Part shown: positions 23,204 through 32,538 of the stretch, piece after piece
Layout: every line of letters begins with the position of its first letter
Position numbering within the stretch: the stretch's first letter is position 1
NCBI RefSeq assembly: GCF_900187455.1
Contig: NZ_FYDX01000027.1
Coordinates: 1-64,000 of the forward strand
Source of the DNA: Pseudomonas sp. Irchel 3E13
Lineage (GTDB): Bacteria; Pseudomonadota; Gammaproteobacteria; Pseudomonadales; Pseudomonadaceae
Length of the DNA stretch: 64,000 bases
Direction: 5' to 3'
Program-made: the position numbers and the translations under genes
Notes under the pieces: model-generated
Databases searched by the model: none
Told to the model about the DNA's origin: nothing
Seen by the model: the letters and a program-made list of their open reading frames with translations, nothing else

Positions 23204-24328
23204 ATGCCCCTGCTGAACAGCCCCTTTGCCGACCTCGACCTGATCCGCCAGCCCGAATACGCCAACGATCCCCTGCAAGCCTTCGATGCCGCCGACGAAT
23301 ACCTGCTGGAGCACCTGGCCGGGCAGGCGCTGCCCGCCAGCACGCGGGTGCTGGTGCTCAACGACAGTTTCGGCGGCCTGGCCATCAGCCTGCGGTCGCA
23401 CTTCGCGGTGACCAGCAGCGGCGACTCATTCCTCGCCCGCCTGGGCCTGGAAAAGAATCTGCCGCGCAACGACCAGCCCTGGGACAGCGTGCCCTTCGTG
23501 CCGGCCAGTGAAGCCTGGCAAGGCCCGTTCGATCACGTTCTGGTGCGCGTGCCGAAGACCCTGGCCCTGCTCGAAGAACAACTGATCCGCCTGCAAGGCC
23601 AGTTGGCGCCGGGCGCGCGAGTAGTAGCGGGGGCGATGATCAAGCACCTGCCGCGGGCGGCCGGTGAATTGCTGGAAAAGTACATCGGCCCGATGCAGGC
23701 CTCGCTGGCCCAGAAAAAGGCTCGCCTGCTGATCGCCACCCACGAAGACAAGCCCCGCGCCGTCTCGCCTTACCCGAGCCGCTATCGCCTCGACAAGCCG
23801 GCGCTGGAACTGCTCAACCACGCCAACGTGTTCTGCCGCGAAGGGCTGGATATCGGCACCCGCGCCTTCCTGCCGCATCTGCCGAAAAATCTCGGCAGCG
23901 CCCGGGTCGCGGACCTTGGCTGTGGCAACGGGATCCTCGCCATCGCCAGTGCACTGGACAATCCACAGGCGCACTACACGCTGGTGGATGAGTCGTACAT
24001 GGCAGTGCAGTCGGCGCGGGAGAACTGGCAGGCGGCGCTGGGCGAGCGCGATGTGGAGGTGCGCGCGGCGGATGGTCTGGCCGGGCAGCCGGAGGATTCG
24101 CTGGATATCGTGCTGTGCAACCCGCCGTTCCACCAGCAGCAGGTGGTGGGTGATTTCATCGCCTGGCGGATGTTCCAGCAGGCGCGGGAAGCGCTGGTCA
24201 CCGGCGGTTCGCTGTATGTCGTCGGTAACCGCCACCTGGGCTACCACACCAAGCTGGCGCGGTTGTTCCGGGGCGTGGAACAGGTGGCGGCGACGCCGAA
24301 GTTCGTGGTGCTCAAGGCGCGCAAGTGA
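23204..24328 (+). CDS. rlmG: 23S rRNA (guanine-N2)-methyltransferase RlmG
   Basis: A 374-residue SAM-dependent enzyme that methylates G1835 of 23S rRNA. It shows the duplicated methyltransferase layout of the RsmC/RlmG family: a degenerate N-terminal half, then an active half with the SAM-binding VADLGCGNGILAIAS motif and the catalytic NPPFH motif. ATG 23204 is preferred because MPLLNSPFADLDLIRQPE matches the family start; ATG 23183 is possible and neither has a clear ribosome binding site. Confidence 0.9.
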   Translation: MPLLNSPFADLDLIRQPEYANDPLQAFDAADEYLLEHLAGQALPASTRVLVLNDSFGGLAISLRSHFAVTSSGDSFLARLGLEKNLPRNDQPWDSVPFVPASEAWQGPFDHVLVRVPKTLALLEEQLIRLQGQLAPGARVVAGAMIKHLPRAAGELLEKYIGPMQASLAQKKARLLIATHEDKPRAVSPYPSRYRLDKPALELLNHANVFCREGLDIGTRAFLPHLPKNLGSARVADLGCGNGILAIASALDNPQAHYTLVDESYMAVQSARENWQAALGERDVEVRAADGLAGQPEDSLDIVLCNPPFHQQQVVGDFIAWRMFQQAREALVTGGSLYVVGNRHLGYHTKLARLFRGVEQVAATPKFVVLKARK

Positions 24329-24337
24329 TGCCGGCGA

Positions 24338-24364
24338 TCGCGACGGTTCGCTGAACCGTCGCGA
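24338..24364. repeat. Perfect hairpin between rlmG and the oxidase operon
   Basis: A 12-base perfect stem (24338-24349 with 24353-24364) with a three-base loop. It contains GAACCGTCGCGA, shared with the REP-like element near 34.2 kb. It may end both convergent transcripts. Confidence 0.7.
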
Positions 24365-24376
24365 CTAGCGGCAGGA

Positions 24377-24532
24377 CTAGTGCGTGGTCAATCCCGCCGC
24401 ACTCATGAACATCCGCATCAGCCACGCCACCACCGCGAGGGTCGCGACGCTGGCGGTCCAGATCAGCGCCAGCCAGCCGAGCCGCTGCCACAGCGGCTTT
24501 TTCTCGGCGTCGAAGGTGTCTTTACCGGTCAT
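24377..24532 (-). CDS. DUF2474-family small subunit of the CioAB oxidase
   Basis: A 51-residue protein with one membrane helix (about residues 18-40: LGWLALIWTASVATLAVVAW) preceded by a charged N-terminus and KPLWQRL. It begins 13 bases after the cioB stop, with GGAGG upstream. DUF2474 proteins are commonly encoded after cyanide-insensitive bd-type oxidases and probably play the accessory role that CydX has for cytochrome bd; that function is inference. Confidence 0.85.
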   Translation of the reverse strand: MTGKDTFDAEKKPLWQRLGWLALIWTASVATLAVVAWLMRMFMSAAGLTTH

Positions 24533-24545
24533 GTCCTGAACCCTC

Positions 24546-25553
24546 CTAGTGGTAGCCGTCTTCGTGGGTCACCTTGCCGCGGAACACGTAGTAGCTCCAG
24601 TAGGTGTAACCCAGGATGAACGGCAGGATGAACAGCGTGCCCACCAGCATGAAGCCCTGGCTCTGCGGCGGCGCGGCGGCGTCCCAGATCGAGATCGACG
24701 GCGGGATGATGTTCGGCCACAGGCTGATGCCCAGGCCGCTGTAGCCAAGGAAGATCAGCACCAGCGTCAGCAGGAACGGCGTGTAGTGCGCATTGCGCGC
24801 CACCGCCCGAAGCAGGCCGTAGAAGGTGACCATCACCAGCAATGGCACCGGCATGAACCACAGCAGGTTGGGCATGCTGAACCAGCGTTTGGCGATGTCC
24901 GGGTAGGCCAGCGGTGTCCACAGGCTGACCACGCCGATCACCGCCAGCAGCACCAGCGCCAGCGGCCGCGCCAGATTGTGCATCTGCTCCTGCAGCTTGC
25001 CTTCGGTTTTCATGATCAGCCAGGTGCAGCCGAGCAAGGCGTAGGCCACGATCAGCCCCAGCCCGCTGAACAGCGCGAACGGCGTCATCCAGTCCAGCGT
25101 GCCGCCGACGAACTGGCGGTCCACCACCTTGAAGCCCTCGATGAAGGCGCCCAGCGCCACACCCTGGAAGAAGGTCGCCACCAGCGAGCCGCCGATGAAC
25201 GCCTTGTCCCACAGGTGGCGCTTGTCGGCCTTGGCCTTGAAGCGGAACTCGAAGGCCACGCCGCGGAAGATCAGCCCCACCAGCATCAGCATCAACGGCA
25301 GGTACAGCGCCGACAGCACCACCGCGTAGGCCAGTGGAAAGGCCCCGAACAGCGCCGCACCGCCCAGCACCAGCCAGGTCTCGTTGCCGTCCCAGACCGG
25401 CGCGACGGTGTTCATCATGACGTCGCGGTCGGTGTCGCCCTTGACGAAGGGAAAGAGAATGCCGATGCCGAGGTCGAAGCCGTCCATGACCACGTACATC
25501 ATGATCCCGAAGATGATGACCACAGCCCAGATCAGTGGAAGATCAATACCCAT
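24546..25553 (-). CDS. cioB: Cyanide-insensitive bd-type oxidase subunit II
   Basis: A 335-residue inner-membrane subunit of the quinol oxidase, with about eight hydrophobic helices. Family segments include MDGFDLGIGILFPFV near the N-terminus, PVWDGNETWLVLGG, and FEFRFKAK. It begins three bases after the cioA stop codon and is followed 13 bases later by the DUF2474 gene, so the three form one operon. CioB/CydB partners CioA/CydA but carries no heme. Confidence 0.94.
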   Translation of the reverse strand: MGIDLPLIWAVVIIFGIMMYVVMDGFDLGIGILFPFVKGDTDRDVMMNTVAPVWDGNETWLVLGGAALFGAFPLAYAVVLSALYLPLMLMLVGLIFRGVAFEFRFKAKADKRHLWDKAFIGGSLVATFFQGVALGAFIEGFKVVDRQFVGGTLDWMTPFALFSGLGLIVAYALLGCTWLIMKTEGKLQEQMHNLARPLALVLLAVIGVVSLWTPLAYPDIAKRWFSMPNLLWFMPVPLLVMVTFYGLLRAVARNAHYTPFLLTLVLIFLGYSGLGISLWPNIIPPSISIWDAAAPPQSQGFMLVGTLFILPFILGYTYWSYYVFRGKVTHEDGYH

Positions 25554-25556
25554 GAT

Positions 25557-26990
25557 TCAGTGTCCTTTGTTCAGGCTGGCGCCTTCTTCGTGATCGTCGT
25601 CGGCAGCCGACAACGGCCGCGCCGGGGTGCGTGGCTGGCCGGGTCCGCCCGGATTGGTTTCCTCGCCTTCGCCGGTCTTCGGCCCTTTGCGCACCAGGCG
25701 CATCATGTAGCCGAGGCCCGCACCGAACAGGGCGAAATACACCACCACGAATATCACCAGGGTGATCCCCAGTTGGGCGTAGCTGTGGTTGGACACACCG
25801 TCGGCGGTGCGCATCAGTCCGTAGACCACCCACGGCTGGCGACCGACTTCAGTGGTGAACCAGCCCGCGAGAATGGCGATCAACCCGGACGGGCCCATCC
25901 ACAGGGTCAGGTAGAGGAACGGCCGCGAGCTGTACAACGCGCCGCGCTTGCGCAGCCAGACGCTCCACAGACCCACCGCGATCATCAGCATGCCGAGGCC
26001 GACCATGATCCGGAACGACCAGAACACCACCGTCGAGTTGGGCCGGTCTTCTGGCGGGAAGTCCTTCATCGCCGGCACCTGCTTGTCCAGGCTGTGGGTC
26101 AGGATCAGGCTGCCCAGCGCCGGGATTTCCAGCTTGAAGCGGGTGGTTTCGGCCTTCATGTCGGGGATACCGAACAGGATCAGCGGGGTCGGCTCGTCGC
26201 CGACGTTCTCCCAGTGGCCTTCGATGGCGGCGATCTTCACCGGCTGGTGCTTGAGGGTGTTGAGGCCGTGGAAGTCGCCGATCACCGCCTGGATCGGCGC
26301 GACGATCAGGGCCATCCACATGGCCATCGACAACATTTTGCGGATCGCCGGGTTATCGCGGCCGCGCAGCAAGTGCCAGGCCGCCGAGGCGCCGACGAAG
26401 AACGCCGTGGCGACGAACGCGGCCGTGGCCATGTGCATCAGGCGATAGGGGAACGACGGGTTGAAGATCACCGCCAGCCAGTCCACCGGGATCACCCGGC
26501 CATCGATGATTTCGTAGCCCTGGGGCGTCTGCATCCAGCTGTTGGACGCGAGGATCCAGAACGTCGAGACCAGCGTGCCGATGGCCACCATGACCGTGGC
26601 GAAGAAGTGCAGGCCACGGCCCACGCGGTTCCAGCCGAAGAGCATGACGCCGAGGAAACCGGCCTCGAGGAAGAACGCGGTGAGCACCTCGTAGGTGAGC
26701 AAGGGCCCGGTCACCGCGCCGGCAAAGTCGGAGAAGCGGCTCCAGTTGGTGCCGAACTGGTAGGCCATCACCAGACCGGAGACCACCCCCATGCCGAAGT
26801 TGACGGCGAAGATCTTCGACCAGAAATGGTAGAGATCGCGGTAGACGTTCTGGTTGGTTTTCAGCCACAGGCCTTCGAGCACCGCCAGGTAGCTGGCGAG
26901 GCCGATGGTGATGGCCGGGAACAGGATGTGAAAGGACACGGTAAACGCGAACTGGATTCGGGCGAGATCGAGTGCCTCTGATCCGAACAT
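25557..26990 (-). CDS. cioA: Cyanide-insensitive bd-type oxidase subunit I
   Basis: A 477-residue heme-bearing subunit of the ubiquinol oxidase. Family features include FAFTVSFHILFPAITIG with a heme-ligand histidine (H21), the GVVSGLVMAYQFGTNW helix, a quinol-loop segment KHQPVKIAAIEGHWE and GWFTTEVGRQPWVVYG. The quinol loop is short, as in the CIO/CydA-short group that resists cyanide. ATG 26990 follows AGGAA; upstream in-frame codons to 27155 are leader. A perfect ANR/FNR box about 170 bases upstream suggests oxygen control, as known for cioAB in P. aeruginosa. Confidence 0.93.
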   Translation of the reverse strand: MFGSEALDLARIQFAFTVSFHILFPAITIGLASYLAVLEGLWLKTNQNVYRDLYHFWSKIFAVNFGMGVVSGLVMAYQFGTNWSRFSDFAGAVTGPLLTYEVLTAFFLEAGFLGVMLFGWNRVGRGLHFFATVMVAIGTLVSTFWILASNSWMQTPQGYEIIDGRVIPVDWLAVIFNPSFPYRLMHMATAAFVATAFFVGASAAWHLLRGRDNPAIRKMLSMAMWMALIVAPIQAVIGDFHGLNTLKHQPVKIAAIEGHWENVGDEPTPLILFGIPDMKAETTRFKLEIPALGSLILTHSLDKQVPAMKDFPPEDRPNSTVVFWSFRIMVGLGMLMIAVGLWSVWLRKRGALYSSRPFLYLTLWMGPSGLIAILAGWFTTEVGRQPWVVYGLMRTADGVSNHSYAQLGITLVIFVVVYFALFGAGLGYMMRLVRKGPKTGEGEETNPGGPGQPRTPARPLSAADDDHEEGASLNKGH

Positions 26991-27370
26991 AGTGCTTCCT
27001 CTTTCAGGTAATCCGGCGTCAGGGTCCGTTGCCTTGGCGCCAACTGCCCCTACGGTGGTTGAGTGCGGCAAGTTGGAATTGTTCTGAAAACTTTCGCACC
27101 ACAGGGATTTCGGCCCGAGGGCCCATCGCTGACGCATCGATCGTTGCAAAAACAACTATTGATCCAGATCAACGACAGGGAGAAAGGATAGTCGCGAAGA
27201 CGCCGCGCGGTTGTGTGGTGCGTTGCCGCGTGACCGGTTGCCTCACCCCCCTTTACGAAAAGGTGAATCGGTGCGCTGACCGCACGACAACGGCGGGTTC
27301 TGCAACCTTTTGTTACAGCCCGGTGTTAACCTGCAACGCCCCTCCCCTCATGAAGGCCCGGCAGTCCGTC
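26991..27370. other. Divergent control region between cioA and the MFS gene
   Basis: These 380 bases carry no convincing gene. They contain the cioA ribosome binding site, the ANR/FNR box at 27159-27172 and a GC-rich stretch before the MFS start. Open codons upstream of the MFS protein exist but do not resemble it. I see no clear sigma-70 promoter for the MFS gene. Confidence 0.6.
27159..27172. promoter_or_regulatory. ANR/FNR box upstream of cioAB
   Basis: TTGAT-CCAG-ATCAA is a perfect match to the ANR/FNR consensus TTGAT-N4-ATCAA. It lies 169 bases upstream of the cioA start and 199 upstream of the divergent MFS gene. In P. aeruginosa ANR represses cioAB at low oxygen. Confidence 0.85.
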
Positions 27371-28603
27371 ATGTCAGCACACGCCCCGTTGTTGCTTCGT
27401 CATCACCGTCCGTTTCTTTCGTTCTGGCTGGCCCGGGTATTCACCGCCAGCGGTTTCCAGATGCTCACCGTGGCCATTGGCTGGCACCTCTACCAGTTGA
27501 CCGGCAACGTGCTGGACCTGGGCCTGGTCGGATTGGTGGAGTTCGCGCCGCGGGTGCTGTTCATGCTGCACACCGGGCATGTCGCCGACCGCTACGACCG
27601 CCGCCGCGTCGCCGCGCTGTGCCAGAGCCTGCAGGCGATGATCGCCCTGGCCCTGGCGATCGCCAGCACCACCGATTCGGTTAGCCGCGAACTGATCTTT
27701 GTGCTGGCTTTCCTGCTCGGCAGCGCCCGTTCCTTCGAGATGCCGGCGACCCAGGCGCTGCTGCCCAACGTGGTGCCCGCCGAGCTGTTCCCGCGGGCGG
27801 TGGCGGCGTCGGCCTCGGCGATGCAATCGGCGACCATCGTCGCGCCGGCGGCGGGCGGTTTTCTCTACGCCTTCGGCAGCGTCTGGGTGTACGGCCCAAC
27901 GGTGTGCCTGTACGTGATCGCCTGCTGCCTGACCCTCGGCCTGACCTCGCGCCAGACCCCGCTGATCCAAGGCCGCGCCAGCCTGGAATCGCTGCTGGCG
28001 GGGATTCGCTTCATCCGCAGCCGCCCGGACATCCTCGGCGCCATCTCCCTCGACCTGTTCGCCGTGCTGCTCGGCGGCGCCACCGCGTTGCTGCCGGTGT
28101 TCGCCAAGGACATCCTGCTGACCGGGCCGTGGGGCCTGGGCCTGCTGCGTTCGGCGCCAGCGGTGGGCGCGCTGCTGATGTCCGTGTGGCTGGCGCGCTT
28201 CCCGGTGGAGCGCAAGGTCGGCCGGGTGATGTTCACCGCGGTGGGCGTGTTCGGCGTGGCGACCATCGCCTTCGGCCTGTCCACCTCGTTCTGGTTCTCC
28301 CTCGCGGTGCTGGCCGTGCTCGGCGCGGCGGACATGATCAGCATGGTGATCCGCAGCTCCTTCGTGCAGTTGGAGACCCCGGACGAAATGCGCGGGCGGG
28401 TAAGCGCGGTGAATGGCTTGTTCATCGGCGCGTCGAACCAGCTCGGCGAGTTCGAATCGGGGGTGACGGCGCACTGGTTCGGGACCGTGCCGGCGGTGGT
28501 GATGGGCGGCGTCGGGACGCTGATGGTGACGGGGCTGTGGATAAAACTGTTCCCGACACTGGCAGGAAGGGATCACATGCACAGCCGGCGCTCGGACACC
28601 TGA
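27371..28603 (+). CDS. MFS exporter (EntS/DHA3-like)
   Basis: A roughly 410-residue inner-membrane carrier with 12 predicted helices. The opening LARVFTASGFQMLTVAIGWHLYQLTG and the HVADRYDRRRVAALCQ loop resemble the DHA3/EntS-like group of the major facilitator superfamily, whose members export siderophores or drugs. No substrate can be deduced. ATG 27371 is chosen; ATG 27350 is possible and neither has a good ribosome binding site. No siderophore genes flank it. Confidence 0.8.
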   Translation: MSAHAPLLLRHHRPFLSFWLARVFTASGFQMLTVAIGWHLYQLTGNVLDLGLVGLVEFAPRVLFMLHTGHVADRYDRRRVAALCQSLQAMIALALAIASTTDSVSRELIFVLAFLLGSARSFEMPATQALLPNVVPAELFPRAVAASASAMQSATIVAPAAGGFLYAFGSVWVYGPTVCLYVIACCLTLGLTSRQTPLIQGRASLESLLAGIRFIRSRPDILGAISLDLFAVLLGGATALLPVFAKDILLTGPWGLGLLRSAPAVGALLMSVWLARFPVERKVGRVMFTAVGVFGVATIAFGLSTSFWFSLAVLAVLGAADMISMVIRSSFVQLETPDEMRGRVSAVNGLFIGASNQLGEFESGVTAHWFGTVPAVVMGGVGTLMVTGLWIKLFPTLAGRDHMHSRRSDT

Positions 28604-28670
28604 GTCGAGCGCCGTCGCTCTGGGGGGCCTCATCGCTGGCAAGCCCCCGCCCCGCCGGCGGTCCGGCGCA

Positions 28671-28699
28671 TTACCCTCGGCCAGTCATGCTGGTATGAT
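28671..28699 (+). promoter_or_regulatory. Likely sigma-70 promoter of the purine permease
   Basis: TTACCC (28671-28676), a 17-base spacer and TATGAT (28694-28699) give good spacing about 110 bases upstream of the permease start. Confidence 0.45.
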
Positions 28700-28807
28700 G
28701 CGCGGCTTTTTTCCGACCAGTAAAAATCACGGAAAGGCCGGGAGCTTTGTGCTTTTCTGACTGAGTCGACAATTTTTGGCGTCACATCGCGCCACGGGGA
28801 GCAGGGC

Positions 28808-30103
28808 ATGCTGGAAAGGCTGTTTCAACTAAAAGCACACAACACCAATGTGCGGACCGAGATCCTGGCGGGCGTCACCACGTTCCTGGCCATGGCCTAC
28901 ATTCTCTTCGTCAACCCGAGCATCCTCGGCGAGACCGGCATGGACAAGGGCGCGCTGTTCGTCGCCACCTGCCTGGCCGCGGCCATCGGCTCGACCACCA
29001 TGGGCCTGATCGCCAACTACCCGATCGCCCTGGCGCCGGGCATGGGCCTGAACGCCTTCTTCACCTACACCGTGGTGCTGCACCTGGGCCACACCTGGCA
29101 GGTGGCGCTGGGCGCGGTGTTCATCTCGGCGGTGATGTTCTTCCTGCTGTCGATCTTCCGTATCCGCGAATGGATCGTGAACAGCATCCCGCTGCCGCTG
29201 CGTTCGGCGATCGCCGCCGGTATCGGCCTGTTCCTGGCGCTGATCGCCCTGCATAACGCGGGCATCGTCGTCGATAACCCGGCCACCCTGGTGGGTTTGG
29301 GCGACCTCAAGCAGCCGGCGCCGATCCTCGCCATCCTCGGCTTCTTCCTGATTGTCGCGCTGGAAGCGCTGAAGGTCCGTGGCGCGGTGTTGATCGGCAT
29401 CCTCGCCGTGACCATCGCCTCCATCGCCCTGGGCGTCACGCCGTTCGAAGGCGTGGTGTCGATGCCGCCGTCGCTGGCACCGACCTTCCTGCAACTGGAC
29501 ATCAAGGGCGCGCTGGACGTTGGCCTGATCAGCGTGATCTTCGCCTTCCTGTTCGTCGACCTGTTCGACAACTCCGGCACCCTGATCGGCGTCGCCAAGC
29601 GCGCCGGCCTGATGGGCAAGGACGGCCATATGCCGAAAATGGGCCGTGCGCTGATCGCCGACAGTACCGCCGCCATGGCCGGTTCGCTGCTGGGCACCTC
29701 GACCACCACCAGCTACATCGAGTCGGCAGCGGGCGTCAGCGCCGGCGGCCGCACCGGCCTGACCGCCATCGTCGTCGCCATCCTGTTCCTCCTGGCACTG
29801 TTCTTCGCGCCGCTGGCGGGTAGCGTGCCGGCCTTCGCCACCGCGCCGGCGCTGCTGTTCGTCGCCGTGCTGATGGCCTCGGGCCTGGCTGAAATCAACT
29901 GGGACGACATCACCGAAGCCGCACCCGTGGTGATCACCGCCCTGGCCATGCCGCTGACCTACTCCATCGCCAACGGCATCGCCTTCGGCTTCATCTCCTG
30001 GACTGCGATCAAGCTGCTGTCGGGCCGCCGTGGCGACCTGAACCCGGCGCTGGTGATCCTTTCCATCCTGTTCGTCATCAAGCTGGGCTGGTTCAACGCA
30101 TGA
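28808..30103 (+). CDS. AzgA/GhxP-type adenine/guanine/hypoxanthine permease
   Basis: A 431-residue inner-membrane nucleobase carrier of the AzgA branch of the NCS2 superfamily. Diagnostic segments are TEILAGVTTFLAMAYILFVNP at the start, APGMGLNAFFTY, LIFAFLFVDLFDNSGTLIG-like sequence and the GTSTTTSYIESAAGVSAGGR region. Substrates are probably adenine, guanine or hypoxanthine. The stop overlaps the trmA start by four bases (ATGA), so both are cotranscribed. Whether purine uptake and tRNA methylation are physiologically linked is unknown. Confidence 0.9.
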   Translation: MLERLFQLKAHNTNVRTEILAGVTTFLAMAYILFVNPSILGETGMDKGALFVATCLAAAIGSTTMGLIANYPIALAPGMGLNAFFTYTVVLHLGHTWQVALGAVFISAVMFFLLSIFRIREWIVNSIPLPLRSAIAAGIGLFLALIALHNAGIVVDNPATLVGLGDLKQPAPILAILGFFLIVALEALKVRGAVLIGILAVTIASIALGVTPFEGVVSMPPSLAPTFLQLDIKGALDVGLISVIFAFLFVDLFDNSGTLIGVAKRAGLMGKDGHMPKMGRALIADSTAAMAGSLLGTSTTTSYIESAAGVSAGGRTGLTAIVVAILFLLALFFAPLAGSVPAFATAPALLFVAVLMASGLAEINWDDITEAAPVVITALAMPLTYSIANGIAFGFISWTAIKLLSGRRGDLNPALVILSILFVIKLGWFNA

Positions 30104-31185
30104 GTGCTGTCTTCGACCCTTCCACCTACGACCAGCAAATCGCGGCCAAGGTCGAGCGCCTGCGCGAGTTGCTGGCGCCGTTCGACGCGCCGGAACCGGC
30201 GGTATTCGACTCGCCGCGCGAGCACTACCGCCTGCGCGCCGAGTTCCGCCTGTGGCGCCAGGACGGCCAGCGCCATTACGCGATGTTCGCGCCAGGGGAG
30301 AAACACACGCCGATCCTGATCGACGACTTCCCCATCGCCAGCCTGCGGATCAACGAGCTGATGCCACGCATGAAAGCCGCGTGGCAGGCCAGCGAGGCGC
30401 TGAGCAACAAGCTGTTCCAGGTGGAGTTCCTCACCACCCTGGCCGGCGACGCGATGATCACCTTGTGCTACCACCGCCCGCTGGACGCAGAGTGGGAGGC
30501 AGCGGCGCAGCAACTGGCCGCCGATCTGGGCACGAGCATCATTGGTCGCTCCAAGGGCAAGCGCCTGGTGATTGGCCGTGATTACGCGGTGGAAGAACTG
30601 CAGGTGGCGGGTCGCAACTTCCGCTACCGCCAGCCGGAAGGCGCGTTCACCCAGCCCAACGGCCAGGTGAACCAGAAAATGCTGGGCTGGGCCTTCGATG
30701 CGCTGGGCGAGCGTGAAGATGACCTGCTGGAGCTGTATTGCGGCAACGGCAACTTCACCCTGCCGCTGGCGACCCGGGTGCGCAATGTGCTGGCCACCGA
30801 GATCAGCAAGACCTCGGTGAACGCGGCGCTGCATAACCTGGACGACAACGGCGTGGACAACGTGCGCCTGGTGAGGCTGTCGGCCGAGGAACTGACCGAA
30901 GCGCTGAACGAGGTGCGGCCGTTCCGCCGCCTGGAAGGCATCGACCTGAAGAGCTACGCGTTCGGCAGCGTGTTCGTCGACCCGCCGCGTGCTGGCATGG
31001 ACCCGGACACCTGCGAACTGACCCGGCGCTTCGACAACATCCTGTACATCTCCTGCAACCCGGAGACGCTGGCGGCCAACATTGCCCAGCTCAACGACAC
31101 CCACCGGATCGAGCGGTGTGCGTTGTTCGATCAGTTCCCGTACACCCACCATATGGAAAGTGGGGTGTTGCTGGTTCGGCGGTGA
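30100..31185 (+). CDS. trmA: tRNA (uracil-54, C5)-methyltransferase TrmA
   Basis: A 361-residue SAM-dependent enzyme that makes ribothymidine 54 in the T-loop of tRNA. Motifs seen are the substrate-region PNGQVNQKML, the SAM-binding ELYCGNGNFTLPLA, the DPPRAGMD loop, the catalytic cysteine in ISCNPETL and the C-terminal HMESGVLLVRR. Length is close to the E. coli protein. The start overlaps the permease stop. A perfect hairpin follows. Confidence 0.96.
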   Translation: MSAVFDPSTYDQQIAAKVERLRELLAPFDAPEPAVFDSPREHYRLRAEFRLWRQDGQRHYAMFAPGEKHTPILIDDFPIASLRINELMPRMKAAWQASEALSNKLFQVEFLTTLAGDAMITLCYHRPLDAEWEAAAQQLAADLGTSIIGRSKGKRLVIGRDYAVEELQVAGRNFRYRQPEGAFTQPNGQVNQKMLGWAFDALGEREDDLLELYCGNGNFTLPLATRVRNVLATEISKTSVNAALHNLDDNGVDNVRLVRLSAEELTEALNEVRPFRRLEGIDLKSYAFGSVFVDPPRAGMDPDTCELTRRFDNILYISCNPETLAANIAQLNDTHRIERCALFDQFPYTHHMESGVLLVRR

Positions 31186-31190
31186 TCACG

Positions 31191-31215
31191 GTCGGGCCTG
31201 CTTTGCAGGCCCGAC
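31191..31215. terminator. Hairpin between trmA and the phosphodiesterase-like gene
   Basis: A perfect 11-base stem (31191-31201 with 31205-31215) with a TTT loop in the narrow gap between two convergent genes. No long T-run follows. Confidence 0.6.
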
Positions 31216-31220
31216 AGCTA

Positions 31221-32375
31221 TCACGCCATCAACAACGGCACCAACTGATCCGCATCGGTCAATGCCCCATGGTGGCCTTGCCAACGACTGGCATCGCGCT
31301 CCACCTCGCTGCGAATGATCCCGCCATCCCCGGTGGGAATCACGATCAGATCGCCAATCCGCGCCTCCGCCTGGCTCAATACCACATCGCCGAACAGCCC
31401 GCTGCCAATCGCATCGGCCTTGCTCAACACCTGATAACCGTCTCCCAACCGTCCGCGCCAGCGCTCCTGCACCCGATCCTGATGGAGCCCGCCGGTGTAG
31501 ACATGCCGTGCGCGAATATCCCCGGCCAGCGCCAGCACATCCTCCCGCAACCCCGGCTCGCGGTCGAAATCCACCACCGCGGCACTGTCCAGCGCCAGCA
31601 TGCCGTGGTCCGCCGTCACCAGCAGTTGCGCGCCAGCGGGTAGCTGACGGTAGATGCTTTCGGCCAGCCGGTCGGCGTTGCGCAGTTGCACCAGCCACTG
31701 CTCGGTGCCAGGGCCGCAGAGGTGCCCGACAAAATCCAGGTCGCCGAAATAGGCAAAACAGAACGACGCCGCATCCAGCGTCAGGGCCTGACGCACCAGC
31801 GCCGGGTACGCCTCGTAGCCCGGCGCGCCGAGAATCTGCGCGCCTTTGTAGATCGCCCGGGTATAGGCGGAATCGGCAAAGCGTGCCGACATCACCGTAC
31901 TGATCCGCAAGCCCTGTTCGGTGGCCTGCTCCCAGGCGGTCTGCGGAACGATGAACTGTTCGGGCGGCGGTGGCGCCGTGACCAGCCTTTCAGAGCCAAA
32001 GGGCGCGCAGGTCCAGCTCAGCGGTGAAAACTCAGTCCCGGCATCCAGGGCGAAGGTGCAGCCGACGATGCCATGAGCGCCGCTGCCCAGGCCCGAGGCC
32101 AACGCCGCCAGGCTTGACGCGGTGGTCGCGGGAAAACCGACGCGGAACACACCTTCCGGGCGCATCAGCGAAGCGAGAAACGGCGCATGCCGGGCGTGCT
32201 CCTGGAGCAGGTGCTGGCCCAGCCCGTCGATCAACAGCAGGCAGGTCGCGGGCGACGGCGCCAGACCGAACGGATTGCGAAAACCCTCCGCCCCCAGCCC
32301 CGACAGGATCGACTGGGTAAGACTGGCCAGCCCCGGCCACGTCAGTTCATCCGTCACTTGTGCTTGAAAAGCCAT
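31221..32375 (-). CDS. Alkaline-phosphatase-superfamily (nucleotide pyrophosphatase-like) protein
   Basis: A 384-residue predicted metal-dependent phosphodiesterase. Fold features are LLLIDGLGQHL (first metal aspartate), GFPATTASSLAALASG (nucleophilic threonine), FAYFGDLDFVGHLCGPG and VTADHGML with its metal-binding Asp-His, then HHGALTDADQLVPLLMA at the end. This is the type-I phosphodiesterase/nucleotide-pyrophosphatase pattern. No signal peptide is evident. ATG 32375 starts the conserved sequence. Substrate unknown. Confidence 0.82.
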   Translation of the reverse strand: MAFQAQVTDELTWPGLASLTQSILSGLGAEGFRNPFGLAPSPATCLLLIDGLGQHLLQEHARHAPFLASLMRPEGVFRVGFPATTASSLAALASGLGSGAHGIVGCTFALDAGTEFSPLSWTCAPFGSERLVTAPPPPEQFIVPQTAWEQATEQGLRISTVMSARFADSAYTRAIYKGAQILGAPGYEAYPALVRQALTLDAASFCFAYFGDLDFVGHLCGPGTEQWLVQLRNADRLAESIYRQLPAGAQLLVTADHGMLALDSAAVVDFDREPGLREDVLALAGDIRARHVYTGGLHQDRVQERWRGRLGDGYQVLSKADAIGSGLFGDVVLSQAEARIGDLIVIPTGDGGIIRSEVERDASRWQGHHGALTDADQLVPLLMA

Positions 32376-32467
32376 CCTTCGCCCCTCCTCCTCTGATGAA
32401 CCACAAGGTTTAGCACAGCCTGTTCGATCAGCGAACACTTATGACACTGGCCGATTGATTCCTGTTA

Positions 32468-32481
32468 ACCAACCGGTACAT
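32468..32481. promoter_or_regulatory. Putative TetR operator upstream of the shikimate dehydrogenase
   Basis: ACCAACCGGTACAT matches the palindromic pattern ACNAACCGGTTNGT at all but two defined positions. The second copy lies before quiC at 36273-36286. A TetR gene is encoded between the two sites. Confidence 0.5.
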
Positions 32482-32538
32482 TTTAGCGGGACACTCCTCC
32501 CCGACTTTTTCCCAAGAACAACAACGGAGTCTTTACCG

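Noticed and set aside
24549..26981. 810-codon frame antisense to cioAB
   Set aside because: Spans two well-supported genes and has repetitive His/Gln/Arg content, typical of an antisense shadow.
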